64,000 nucleotides of DNA, from assembly GCA_036320915.1 (NCBI GenBank), contig JAXBDG010000004.1, forward strand, positions 1,984,001 through 2,048,000, written 5' to 3'. The notes beneath the pieces were generated by a model. The model did no database searches, was not told the origin of the DNA, and saw only the letters and a program-made list of their open reading frames with translations. This document shows, piece by piece, positions 10,460 to 22,553 of this stretch (its first letter is position 1; each line of letters opens with the position of its first letter). The DNA comes from Linnemannia elongata. Taxonomy: Eukaryota; Mortierellomycota; Mortierellomycetes; Mortierellales; Mortierellaceae. Made by a program: the position numbers and the translations under genes.

Positions 10460-13372
10460 ATGCCACCAAAGGAGAAAGTTGAATCCACAGAACAGGTCTT
10501 GCAGGCCGTCATTCTCGCCGACAGTTTCGACGAGCGCTTCCAGCCCATCACCCTCGAGACCGCCAGAGTAAGGCTCCATCCTGCCAGAAACAGAGAGGAA
10601 GGCGTGGAAACCCCCCCCCCCCTCACTTCAAAAACACGGACTGACCCATGTCGATGTTCATTGTATTTGTAAATGACTACTAGTGCTTGTTGCCACTGTG
10701 CAATGTGCCCTTAATCTCGTACACCTTCGAGTTCTTAGCTGTCGCAGGCGTTCAGGAAGTCTTTGTCTTTTGCTGCTCTCATTCGGACAAGGTTAAGGCC
10801 TTTGTCAAGTAAGATCTCCTCCCCCTTCCACGCGCTTTTGTTCACTACTTCTGTTTTGTATTTACAAACACGCAAATACCCCCAAACATGGATTGCTTAT
10901 CGTATACGTCTCTTACTGCCATAACAACCATTGCTTTAGGAAATACGAAAAGTCATCCAACATGAAGATTAACACGATCGTGTCACAGGAGTTGATGTCT
11001 GTCGGAGACGCTATGAGGGAACTGGACGCTAAGCAATTGATCGACACGGACTTTATTCTCGTCACAGGAGATGTTGTCTCGAACATGAAGCTGGATCAGG
11101 TTCTGGAGGAGCATCGTGCTAGGAGACAGGCTGATAAGAGCGCTATTATGACCATGGTCCTTAAGAAGGCTAGCCCGCAGCACCGGAGTCGGTATGTACA
11201 TTTTTTCTTTGTTTATTTTGACGTACTATTCATGTTATTTTGAGTCACTGATGAAATCAATTGGATGGCGAAGGAGCGACGGCTCATGGCATAGCATACA
11301 GGAGCATGAGGAGATTGCCGAAAACGAAATCGATACCGGAGCGTTGGCAGGTTTCCAAGATTGTCACAGAAGGATGAATAAGAAAACGAGGGGTTGTGAT
11401 TGTCACAATGGTTGCAACATGAGTCATCAATTGGCAGCGTCAAACACAGCGGAACATTGGAAACAGACAGAAACCTGTCGATACCGTGTTCCAAGAATGC
11501 AAACAGGATGTTGTGGATAAATGTCATTTAACCAACAATTTGCATCTGCGCCTTCTATCTTGTGAATTAGTTCGGTCGGAGACGGATCATTGTTTGTTTT
11601 GGACCAGGGGTCAAAGGAGTGCTTACACTACCAGCCCGTCAAGGCCTTCAAGAGCACCCGCGAGGACAGGCGCATGACCATGAACATGGAGATCTTTGAC
11701 AAGCACCCTGAGATCCAACTTCGCAACGACTTGATTGATTGCCAGGTTGACATTTGCTCCGTCGAGGTTCCTGCCTTGTTCACAGAGAACTTTGATTACC
11801 AGGATATTCGCGCGGATTTCGTTCACGGTATCTTGACCTCAGATCTGTTGGGCAAGACGATTCATTTCCATGAGGTCAGCGATGTCTATGCGGCTCGTGT
11901 CCGGAGTACACAGATGTATGATGCTGTCAGCAAGGATATCATCTCCCGGTGGACGTTCCCAATGGTCCCCGATAGCAATTTGCAGGTTGGGGATTGCTAT
12001 GAGTACCGACGGGGGTTGGTTTATAAGGAGAAGAGCGTTGTCCTGTCCAGGACCTGTGTTGTTGAGGAGAAGGTAGTCATTGGAGCCAACACCCAGATTG
12101 CTGAGAGGGCTGTTCTTTCCAACTGTGTCATCGGCAAGAACTGTATCATCGGTAGGCAAGCTATTACCATTACGACTTCGGGAGCAGAAGGATCGCAATA
12201 GGAAACTTTTGACTGACGTATCTGTATTCTTTATCATATGACGACCATAGGTGCGAATGTCAAGATTGATAACGCATATATTTGGGACAACGTCGTGATC
12301 AAGGACAACTGCGTGGTTCAACACAGCATTATCGCCAACGACGCCATCTTGGAGCAAGGAGTTACTATCAACAAGGGATGCTTGATCTCATTTAAGGTCA
12401 CAGTCGGCGCCAACACTACAGTACCAGCCTACTCCCGACTCACTGCATTGGCCGAGGGCGACGAAGATGATTCGGATGCAGAGTTGATCTCGGACCCCGC
12501 TGTCGTCGGGGCTACTGGACGTGGTCGCTCCTTCACTGAGGCCGAGGGCTCGGACGACGAGGACAACGAGGAAGATCCTAAGAACAAGCAGGTCAACATG
12601 TTGGCGTTCGATATGTCAGAGCTCAAGTTGGCTGCCAAGCAGCAGGAGGACTCTGCCTCGGATTTCGAGTCAGAGGCTTCGGACCTGGAGGAAGACCTGA
12701 TCAGTCCTGAGGAAGAGTTGGATCGTGAGGTCGCAGCTACTTTGGACCGTGCCTTCCAGGACGGTCATGATGTTGATATTGCGGCCTTGGAGTTGAACAC
12801 TCTTCGTATGGCTACGTTCTCGAACTTCAAGGAGATGCGAAAGAGAGTCATTCCTGGTGTGTTGAAGCACATTGACCCGGTTGCCAAGCCAGGTAGTGGA
12901 AAGACCGCCAAGGAGATTCTGAGCCGTTGGGGTCCATTGGTTGGAAAGATGATTCACGACGAGGACGATCAGATTGATGGTGCTCATGTTCTGCACAGGG
13001 TTTGCGCAACTTTGTATCGTGATGTGCTTCAGGCACAGAAGGTGTTTGCTCCCGCTTTGAGGTACTTTTATGACGAGGATATCCTGGAGGAGGATGCTAT
13101 CCTGGAATGGTACCATTCGGAAAAGAGCCAGCAGGGTACCGACATCGAGAAGAAACTCCGCGAAGTCGTAAGTTTTTTTTCTTGTTGATTATCAATGATA
13201 TTGAAGTCGACGTTTTGCAATACACGGGCTGGTAAGCAAAAGCTTACTCTTTTTTTTTTTTTTTTTTTTTTTTTTTGCGAATTAGGCTGTCCCTATGATC
13301 CAGTACTTGGAGCAGTCGGATTCGGAAGAATCGGACGATGAGGATGAGGAGGAGGACGAGGACTCTGAATAG
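10460..13372 (+). CDS. GCD6: Translation initiation factor eIF2B subunit epsilon
   Basis: Catalytic subunit of the eIF2B guanine-nucleotide exchange factor, which recycles eIF2-GDP in the cytosol. Six exons read in frame: 10460-10567, 10684-10808, 10940-11191, 11571-12151, 12251-13167, 13286-13372, giving 689 residues (yeast Gcd6 is of similar size). Order: nucleotidyltransferase-like domain ([22 protein letters not shown]), left-handed beta-helix hexapeptide repeats across the exon 4/5 join ([20 protein letters not shown], then [16 protein letters not shown]), an acidic linker, then the C-terminal W2/HEAT catalytic domain ending in an acidic tail ([13 protein letters not shown]) of the kind that contacts eIF2 beta. 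The start sits in a perfect GCCACCATG context. Intron 5 holds a 27-nt T run just before its acceptor. The gene converges on tricalbin, with 297 bp between the two stops. Confidence 0.96.
13250..13276. repeat. Poly-T run (27 nt) in eIF2B-epsilon intron 5
   Basis: It lies 7 nt upstream of the acceptor ATTAG, so it may serve as an extreme polypyrimidine tract. Confidence 0.95.
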
Positions 13373-13669
13373 AAACGCTACTTTTCTCCACCATTATATA
13401 AAATCAAGATGCATTTACACCATGTTCATCCTAATAGACCAGTAGCTCATAACAACAAAGGGAAGACGAAAGGTGTGTATGTGTGTGTGTGTGAGTGTGT
13501 GTGTGTGAAAAATGTACAAAAGCTCAAGCTGTTTAATTTTTATGCGCTATGCTTTGACTCCTCATTAACCAAACAGCAGTTTCCTCCCCTTCCCCTATGT
13601 ATTCGTATCCAACTCGCCATCAAACCGGTGATGACTTTTGGCCTGATTTATGTCCAGATGTGTAACAGA

Positions 13670-16600
13670 TTACTTGCGGCTGAAGAGGCTGCGCTTCCGC
13701 TGAGCACCCTCACCGTCCTGGATGGGTTCGTACTCGATCATGAGATGCAACTTGCCACCAGAACCGTTCAACGGTGCCCAGAAGTCAGCCTTGTACTCGC
13801 CAGGGTGTGCCTCGGTGGCCGGCTGGATGTATTCCCACAGCCTCAAGTCAAACTCGCCCAAATCTTTATCGCTTCCGATCGTGTTGTGGTCGCGAACAAG
13901 GAAGTTGATCGTCACAGGGTGGCCAGTCAATCCAGGGATGGTAGCAGACTCGTTCCAGCTAGGCGACAATTTCTCCTTCTTGACCTTGGTCTTCAACACC
14001 GTCTTGCTACCATATGACACCTTGACGTAGGGATCACTGAGACCGCTCTTGTCAACACCAGCGAGCTCTGTTGCCTCGATGACGTGGATCGTCAAGTTAC
14101 CGGGCTCGCCAACAATCTCGCCGCTGTCAAAGACAATCGAGGACCGAGAGCGGGTAGATCCCATGCTTGTCCGGGGAAGAGGAGGCGAGGCGACGTTGAG
14201 GGAAGCCTCAGAGTTGGAAGGACGGATGGCCCCCATCTCGGGGGTGCTGGGGGCATTAGGCATCATCGAAGCGTGGACTTGAGGAGCCTCAGCAGGGACG
14301 GGAGATTCCAACGACGACCGAGAATTCCTGTTGTTCAGTCCCAAGGCTGAAGCTCCTGCAGAGATACCACCAAAGACACCCTTACCAACAGTTCCAACGC
14401 CCTTTCCGACAGTGCCAACGCCCTTGAGAGCGCCCTTTCCGACAGCTCCAGTGACATCGACAGCACCTTGACCAAGAGCGCCAACTCCACCAGCGACGGC
14501 ACCGACGCCAGCAATACCGGCCTGGCCAATCATGTTTCCACCAGACGCCACCATGTTGACTCCTCCCCCAATGAAGGTCGAGCCAAAGCCAGTCTTGGAC
14601 TTGTTAGATGACAAAAACTCGGGGATGAACTTGAGACGCAACTGGACTTCTCCCTGGTTGTGCTTGTTCTGCAAAGGAACCAAGAACTCGTTGGGCAAGA
14701 CCAGCTGAATAGAACGAAGATCCAAAGAGCCGACGCCGAGAGACTTGGCAGTCGAGAGCTGGTTCCAGTCAAACACCTCAAAAGTGAACTGATCCTCTGC
14801 ACGAGAAGACTATATTCAAAAGAAACGGAGGAATGTTAGTGCCAAGGCATAATGAAGGTACTGCAGTCCTGGCAGGTAGACAACACTTACGATAGGTACG
14901 ACAACGGTCTCGTTGTATTCGGGGTTGACAGTCTTCTTGACGACCTCGGACTTGTGAACCTCCTTACCGTTCACCTTGAAGACGACGTAAGGGTCGCTGG
15001 CACCGCCACGGTCAGCAGCGATCAGGTTCTTAGCACGGACAAGGGTCACAGTCAGGTTACCCATGTCTAGACGAACAAAATGAGGTAGAAATAAGCTTAG
15101 TCAATAAAAGCAATCCAGATATAGCAAGCTTAAAATAATGGTATAAAGACCCAAGACTTACTGTCCAAACGCTCCTTGGGGAGGAGCTCGATGGGAACAG
15201 GATAGTACTCAAACTTCAAGTGGAGGTTACCACGCTTGTCAGACTTGTCCAAAATAGGGAAGTAACCACCCTCGGCGGGGGTGCCTTCGAGAAGACTCTG
15301 GATGTTGCTCGAGAAGATGCCAATGACAGGGTCCTTTTCCATCGACGACTTCTCTTTGACAAGGACGACCAGTTTGGCGTATTCGAGCTCCTTGACAAAG
15401 ATATCGGCAACCTCGTTCCACTTGGGGTTGCGGGACTTTTGGAGCTGAGACTTGAACTGGTAGCTGTCGCTGTCGACGTAGAACTCGCAATAGGTACCAG
15501 AACGATCCAAGTCAGCACCGATCAAATGCGTCACCAGGATACCAGAGTCAAAGTCCAGAGCCTCGTGAGCGTAGATAGTGTTGGGTGGTAGGGTAACAGC
15601 GGTAGCCTCCACAGCGGCAGTGTCAGGGTTCTCCAGGTTGGTGGGCGAAGGGTCGGTGGTCTCGACACCCTCAACGGCAGAGTTGTCGACAGGGATGGCC
15701 TTGGCAGCCTTCTCGGCCTCAGTGGCCTCCTTGGCAAGTCTGAGCGACGGGTGGAAGGAGATCTCGTAGTTGAGCTCACCCTTAGTTGAACCGTCCTTCT
15801 GCTTCAATGGGGCCCAGCGGTTAATCACAGGGCGAGCAGCATATCCAGCCTTCTCGGGCAGCTCCTCAACAATCTCGCTGACACTGAACTCGGTCTTGCC
15901 CAATGTTCTGTCCTTTGTAACCTTTTGGAAATCGAAGCACTCAAACTCAAACTCCTGCTTCATCGAATTGACGGCGATATAATGGATCTCGTTCCAGACT
16001 GGATTCAAGTTGCTGTCGATGACCTTGGTCTTTCCGCGGCTCATGCCCTTCTCTCCAGTGATGACCACATAGGGGTCCGAGCTGCCACCAATCTCAACGT
16101 TGCGGAGATCGCGTCCGGCGAGCAACTGAACACGGATCACACCAAAGGCATTCTTGTGGACGCTGGGGTTCAAGTCATCGCCCATCAGGATTGGCTTCCA
16201 GACTCCGGTCAGCTTCAGCTTTCCGGCGCCCTCTCCACCCTGTAGCGAGACCCAGTCGACCTTGTCAGTGGTATCCTTGATCAACCTACTGGCGGGAACT
16301 CCGTACGAACCAATGATCTGATCTTCTGAAACAACTTCGATGGTGATCTGGGCAGCCTGAAGGTCAGTGATGAAGAGATCGACATCAGCACCCCAGGCAG
16401 GGTTGGCTCCGATCATCTTCTTGGTGGTGTGAGCGAGACGTCCGTTCAAGTAAACTTTGCAGAGCGACTTAGTCTTTCCGGTGCGGGCAATATCCTTAGC
16501 CTGGGCGAGGTTGATGGCCAAGATACCAGAGTTGGACTCAATAGGGGCAGGCTCCTTGCCATCAACAGCGGGGCCAGGGACCTGGACAGGGAAATAGGCG

Positions 16601-18936
16601 GCACGAATACGAACGGCACCACGCTCCTTGCCGTTACGAAGAACCTTGCACCAAACGTCGTCCTGCATAGGGTCCTCCTCCAAAGACTTCAAATCAAAGT
16701 TGGCCTGTCCCAAAGGACGGTCCTTGCGGACGGCATCCTTGTCAAAGATCTCCATACAAACGACTTCGTTCAAGTTGTTGATCAAGATAGTGTTGGTCTC
16801 ATTCCAGACAGGATTGAGGGTATCCTGTTTGACGGCTGTAGTGGCGAGCTCGGGGCGGTTACCGAGGCGAATCTTGATGTAAGGATCAGAGTTTCCGACC
16901 AATTCGGTGTTCTTGAGGTCCTTGGCATTGTAGATGGTGAACTGGACAACACCGGCAGCAGCAGTCAGGGAGGCACCACCGGTCATCATCTGCTCCAAAT
17001 CCAGAGTATAGACGTTGGGAGCGTACATCATAGGTCCCAAGATGGCATGAGTCTGGTCGCGGATGAACGATTGCAAGCCAGGAATCTATTTTTGGGTTGT
17101 AGAGGATGTGTATACCAGATGTGAGAAATGAATGCTCAGTACATGACTCTCACTCGATCCAGGGAATAACAAAAGAGCGAAAGCGTTCGGCGATCTTTCG
17201 TAGATTGCATAGAATCAACGAAAATGCGAATTAATAAGAGCCTTACATGAGCAATGTCCATTCCAAAGGTCTCTCCTCCAACTGGCTTGAGAACATAGTC
17301 GATGATTGGGGGTTCGAGGAAGCAAAAGTCGACAGTCTTGATGTGAGGGAAGTTGGAGGTAAGCTTCAGCTTGAAACGCATATAGCCCTTGAAGGACATG
17401 TCCTCAACGAGAATGGGCATTCCGGCTCCAATGAGTCCCTTTCCAACGCGGATGGTCAAGCAAATCTTGGGGTTGATCTGAGTGCGCAATTGTCTGGGGG
17501 TCATGTCCTCGATATCAGTTGGGGTGAACGAGACACGCCAGTCCATCAACTAAATGATTGATAAGAGAGAAATTAAGAGGTCCATGCCGTGATCCAATGG
17601 TTAGTAAATATAGCAAGCTTCATGCAAAAAAGTAGCTGCTCCAAAGGTGAGCACAAAACTCGTAGTCAGATTAAAAGAAACATACGACGACATCAGGGTC
17701 AGTCTTGGGGAATGCTTTGACGCTCTCGACGCGAGGAGCCTTGGTTCCCAAAGTAAAAGTTGTCAGGCGAATGGAGTCCAGGAAGGCAGGGGTTTGGTCA
17801 ACCAAGATACTGTCGACCGTCTGAACGACCGTAGCACTGAGAACGGGCTCGTAAATGAGCCAAAACTTGGACATGAAGTTGTTGATCCATTCAGTTGACT
17901 CGGCGTCTTCCTCGAGCTAGGGAACAAAATTAACCCAGGAGATGCATTATTTCGCATTAATTGGGCTGAAGGAGTCAAACAAATCCAATGGGCGAACACA
18001 GCGCGACGTGTACGACAAGGACGGCTTTGAATGTGAGAAAACGAGGGAGTGTGAAAAAAAAAAAGGGCAAAAAAAAAACTTACTGCGTTTTTGATAAGTT
18101 CACGCGTAATATCGTCTCTGGCGTTACGGCGGAAGCGACGGATGGAGTTCTTGTAGTATGTAGCTGGTAAGTACAGGAAAACAAGCGTGAGAATTAGTGC
18201 CAATGCATGCGTCTTTCTTTGTTCCCTTTTTTCCCGTCAGGGACCCCTTCTTTTTTCGCGTAACTTTCAAATGTATCCTTATTGGAGCGGAACCAAAAAA
18301 ATAGGGCACTTTTCACTTACAGCCAAAGGCGATGATGAGGATCAAGGTCACAAAACCACCTCCGAGCTTGAAGCAGATAAAGCAGACGATGGGAATCACA
18401 ACAAGAGCGACAGCGTTATGCCAGAAGGCGCCAAAGAGGGCACTGCTGGCAAACTCCTCCATCCAGATGGACTTGTCGCGGAACTCGTTCGAGGGTCCGT
18501 CAGTGCGCTTGTAGGCCTCCAACCAACCGATCCGGGTCACTTCAGGGAAGGCGCCAGGTGTCCGGTTCTTGGGGTCCTCGAGCACAGCTCCACTGGCAGT
18601 AACCTCTTTGTCGACAACTCCATTTTGTTTGATGGTGGGAGAAGCAGCCTTTTCATCTGATGCAGGAGCAGCCTGTTGTTGTGAGGGAGGTACGGGGTTC
18701 TTTTCAGCAAGCTGAGCGTCCAGTTTAGCGGCACTTGGCAGGTCGTTAGGGCGAATATCAGACGGAATGACAGTTCCACCAACGGCCCTTCCCACTGCTT
18801 CCTCAAAGCGTTCAATGCCGGCAATCTGGGGTGAGGGGTACTGGTCGTCGTCAGCTACTGGAGGGGCGACGTTGAGGCCATTTGACAGTGGAGGCTGATG
18901 GCCGTTCTGATCAGCGTGGGGCTGACTGGGGTCCAT
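13670..18936 (-). CDS. Tricalbin / extended synaptotagmin, SMP plus six C2 domains
   Basis: ER-anchored lipid-transfer tether for ER-plasma membrane contact sites. Seven exons (minus strand): 18936-18321, 18163-18084, 17916-17686, 17549-17247, 17085-15162, 15066-14891, 14809-13670, all in phase, 1489 residues. A disordered Pro/Gln N-terminus leads to a hydrophobic hairpin-like membrane segment (about residues 175-207, VALVVIPIVCFICF), then the SMP lipid-binding domain (STEWINNFMSKFW through the exon 4/5 join). Six C2-like units follow: GVVQFTIYNAKDL, GILAINLAQAKDI, GVIRVQLLAGRDL, GILVTHLIGADLD, GNLTVTLVRAKNL and GNLTIHVIEATEL. Units 1, 3, 5 and 6 keep the SDPY signature; 2 and 4 do not and are probably Ca2+-independent. 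A glycine/valine-rich repeat linker (GAVGKGALKGVG) separates the last two. Yeast tricalbins are similar in length. Confidence 0.95.
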
Positions 18937-19900
18937 TGGCTCGCTTTAAGAGTGAGGAGAGAAGAAAGGCTATCAGAGTGAAAGTCCACAAATAAGACGA
19001 GATGATGATGAGTGTTCACGCCTATATCAGGCTAGTTGGGGGGGATTGCGCAAGGTTATTGCTGTGTCCACCATTGTTGTGGGAGTGGACTGCTGCTAAA
19101 TATCACCATGGATTACTTTTTGTTTGTGTCCAACAGTAAAGTTTTTTTTTTTCTTTCGTGTACAGGAACGAGTTATTGAAAGTAGAGTGTGAGTATGTGA
19201 GAGAGGGAGAAAGAAGAATGAACGTGAGGGAGAGAGTGAATGGAGAATGGGAAGGAGAAGGAGAAGGAGGAATGAGTGAAAAGTAAGGAAAAAAAAGAAG
19301 AAAAAAAAAAGGAAGCCTAAAAAAAGGCGGTGATTTGTCCCATCTATTGGGAGAAAGGGGTGGAGGGAGAGCGGGACACGACACGACGACACCACACCTC
19401 CAATCAACTGAACTCAATCGCAAACACCAAAGGAATGAAAATCAGAAACAGACTCTCTTGCAAATCCAGTCCACTTTGTATGAGAGAGGATGCTCCACAA
19501 TGTGCAACCACAAGGGAGACCGTGCGATCTGGCCTTTTTTCCTTTCCTTCTCACTTCAGTAAGTCACCGTCACCTGCGCTCTTTATGTCCGAAGGTATCC
19601 CTTTCTTCCCTATTGTTAAAGTATCTTCCCGCGACTCATACAACCAGCCTTTCACTGCTCGCCATTCGTCCTTCTCTGGACAAAACAACAAAAACAAGAA
19701 CAAAACAAGCAGCCCCTTGGTCGTCTCTCGCTGTCCTTTCTGCTCAACGATTTCTTTGTTTTTGTTGTCTTTCTCATTTTGCACCGATATTATCAAAACG
19801 GAGTCGCGAGTTGCAAGTAAGGGTCAACGCTCATTTTCCATTTGAGCATTCCTCTTCCCAAGCTCTTTCTTTTCTCATGTTCTTTACATTAACCATGCAA

Positions 19901-19901
<1 letters not shown>

Positions 19902-19936
<35 letters not shown>
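19902..19936. repeat. Poly-A run (35 nt)
   Basis: Uninterrupted A homopolymer in intergenic DNA. Confidence 0.95.
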
Positions 19937-19938
<2 letters not shown>

Positions 19939-20424
19939 AACAACATGAGCATGTAACTTTTCCAACAAAATGAACTTTTTTGTTTCCTCGCTTCAAAGAA
20001 ACGCGCCTCTTGCCCTCACAAATTATGCTTTCTTCCCACCGTTTACTTGCGTATTCATATCGCATCTCTTTCTATTTGGTGGCGGTATTATTTTCCATAC
20101 ATAAATGTGTCTGTGTATTGTTACCTTGAAGTGTTTTTTCGGTCTTGGATCGAGGGGATCAAGAGCGAACAAGATGTTACAAAGAGAGGACGTGAAAAAA
20201 AGGAACCCCCTGAGAAATAGACCGCACTTGGCACGGGTGAGTCTTGGCGTTTTGAGGCGTGCTTGAGGTCCTGAAAGGTTATTGTCCTAGTTTGCTCCTT
20301 GTTCCTGATGTGAGGATGGTTTCGTAAAGCGTGAGGAGGAAGTGTCAACCCGTGAAAACAAACAAAAATAAGAGGGATGTTGAAAGAAGAGAGAAAAAGG
20401 GCGGAAGAAACGGGAGTGGAGGAA

Positions 20425-20464
20425 AGAAGGAAGGAAGGAAGGAAGGAAGGAAAGAAAGAAAGAA
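20425..20464. repeat. (GGAA)n/(AAAG)n tract
   Basis: Six to seven GGAA units grading into AAAG units, inside a longer purine-only stretch. Confidence 0.9.
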
Positions 20465-21226
20465 GAGGAAGAGAGAAAGGACAAGTAAAAAAAAAAAAGC
20501 GGGAAGAATTAAGTAGCCGGATGATAAGAATGATGATTGTTGAGGAGTGGTGATGAAAAGTAGCGATAGTGATCAAGAAAGGCAATGGAGAGAGAGAAGA
20601 AAACGAAGTAAAAGACCAAGCAAGGATCGCAAGGGTCAGGTTAAGAAGACAAGCAGAAAGGCAGCAAAGGTGCTGCCTGGATCCTGATTGGCGTGTCAGT
20701 CGGAACCATCCCCAAATCCGTCATTTTTTTGTCTATGAATTCTTGTCATTCCCAAAGCTGACCTCAGCCAAATGAAAAAAAATAAAAAATAAAAAAAATA
20801 AGCGTTTCTGTTTCTTTGGTGAACCGAGAACAACAAATACCCACTGGCTGGCCGGATGTGAATGGCTGATTCAAAAAAAGTCTGTTGGATAGTCGTTGGG
20901 CGATGACCTGACCTGTCTTTGACCTGTCACTCAGTCCTCTTCTACTCCAGCTCGATCTTTTGCATGAATCTACCAACTTACCCCCTTTTCAAGGTGACGA
21001 TCGATGGACAAGCAAGGGGGTTGTCGAGGGAATGAGAGAAAGGGAGGAAGAAAGTGCGCCTACTGCATTGAATTGAACGAATCGCAATTGTGCACGAAAG
21101 AAGGGCCCTTCCCAGCCTGTTTGTCTTTATGTCCACTGCTCCAAAAGACCGGTGTGTGCCTTGGCCTGTGGACTGGACCTTCCTTTGTACCTTTTTTCTT
21201 TATCATGCAAGCTGAGCAAACCCACC

Positions 21227-21227
<1 letters not shown>

Positions 21228-21265
<38 letters not shown>
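21228..21265. repeat. Poly-A run (38 nt)
   Basis: Uninterrupted A homopolymer in intergenic DNA. Confidence 0.95.
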
Positions 21266-21266
<1 letters not shown>

Positions 21267-21457
21267 GCACACTCGCATCTGTCTGGCGCGCGCGCTTCAA
21301 TTGCATCCAAACAAACATGCAAAAAAAAGTGTCCGCTTAAGGCACGGACTTCCTCCTTTCGTCTTTTTAAAACAAACACAAACACATACATCCATGAAAA
21401 AGAAGGCGCCATCACAAAAGTTGTCTGGGCCTCAGTTTCAACCTTACAGGGCAACGG

Positions 21458-21465
21458 TATAAAAG
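21458..21465 (+). promoter_or_regulatory. TATA box without a recognised gene
   Basis: TATAAAAG followed by a strongly C/T-rich 100 bp, the same layout as the DAACS and NCS2 promoters here. The first ATG downstream (21596) opens a short frame of 17 codons ending at a strong GTAAGT donor at 21646. No family was recognised, so this may drive an orphan gene or a noncoding RNA, or be the far 5'UTR of PUS10. Confidence 0.4.
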
Positions 21466-22486
21466 TATCACATTCAACCAATTACCCCCCGACCCCTGTT
21501 TCCTGTGCCCTTGCCCCTGCCCCGTCTTTCTCCCATCCCATCTCGATCCCACCTCCATCTCCCGCTTTTAAACAGCAGACAAGTGGGAATTCAAAATGAA
21601 GAAAATACGTTGCGCGGGAAAAACATCGTTCCTATATTGTGCGCCTGTAAGTTCTTCTGGCGTAAATTTAGAAAACCGATGGAGCACTTGCAAATAATTG
21701 TTTGGAGTGTTTCTTGTTGTTCTTGTTGTTATTGTCCTCTACAACAACAGCAAACAGCAGCAGCAATCGAAAAAAAAAGAGCCTGGATCTGTCTGGATCG
21801 ACAGACATACCGGAACTTTTTTTTGCCTGCAGGTGAACTGTACTCTGCACCACTCATCTTTTGTTGTTTTGGTGTTGCACAATCCGGGTCATACTGAGCA
21901 GGTTGTATTTTCTGCCTCTCATTTCTCTGGACTTGAGGAATATCGATGACGGACCAGCTTGCTGGAATAGCAACGACCTGCATATAGAGGAGAGAGGAAC
22001 TGTTCCGGTGCTGAGTATAGAGAAGGGGTCCATCGTTTACTTGACGTAGCCTCGTCAACGGGAAAGGGACAAAAACGTTTAACGGAACATGACGACGGCG
22101 ATCTTGATAATGATCAAACATGCGCCATTGCCATTGAGACAAAAGAGGTTAGGAGTTAGGAGGGACGTCAAAGTCTCAGTTTGCACGATAGGAGATCGGG
22201 AGACAGATTCTCCTTGTTTGAGCGAGAGTGAGAATCGATGATGAAGGGGCCTCCTCGTCACAATAAAGCTATGCATAATGCCTTGCGATATTGCATATAT
22301 ATTAATATGATTGATGGGAGAAAGAAGAAAGGCAACAATTTGTCGAGGTTTTGGGCTGGCTGTTCTTGGGTGTTCCTGCATGCCATGCTCTGCACTAGCG
22401 TGGTTCCATTAAATTCCTTTTACAAGACAGTCACTCTCTCTCTCTCTGTTCTGGTGGCTGAGCTCCAAAGTCAACCTACAATCCTT

Positions 22487-22507
22487 AAAAAAAAAAAAAA
22501 AAAAAAA
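22487..22507. repeat. Poly-A run (21 nt) upstream of PUS10
   Basis: Ends 46 bp before the PUS10 ATG. Such dA:dT tracts are often nucleosome-depleted in fungal promoters. Confidence 0.95.
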
Positions 22508-22553
22508 TAGGCAAAGCACACAACCGCCCAACCACCTCCTACAGTTAAAGACA

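Larger units (their letters stand above)
18937..22553. other. Gene-poor intergenic region between tricalbin and PUS10
   Basis: No recognisable protein-coding gene. It contains the tricalbin promoter (left, divergent from what follows), long A runs, a GGAA/AAAG tetranucleotide tract and a promoter-like TATA/CT-rich segment at 21458-21600. The right end is the PUS10 promoter, with a 21-nt A run 46 bp before its ATG. Confidence 0.6.

Noticed and set aside
13409..14017. Plus-strand open frame of about 200 codons
   Set aside because: It is the antisense shadow of the tricalbin last exon, plus a GT repeat in the 3' flank.
16429..17124. 231-codon plus-strand open frame
   Set aside because: Antisense to the C2-domain exon of tricalbin, whose codon bias keeps the opposite strand open.
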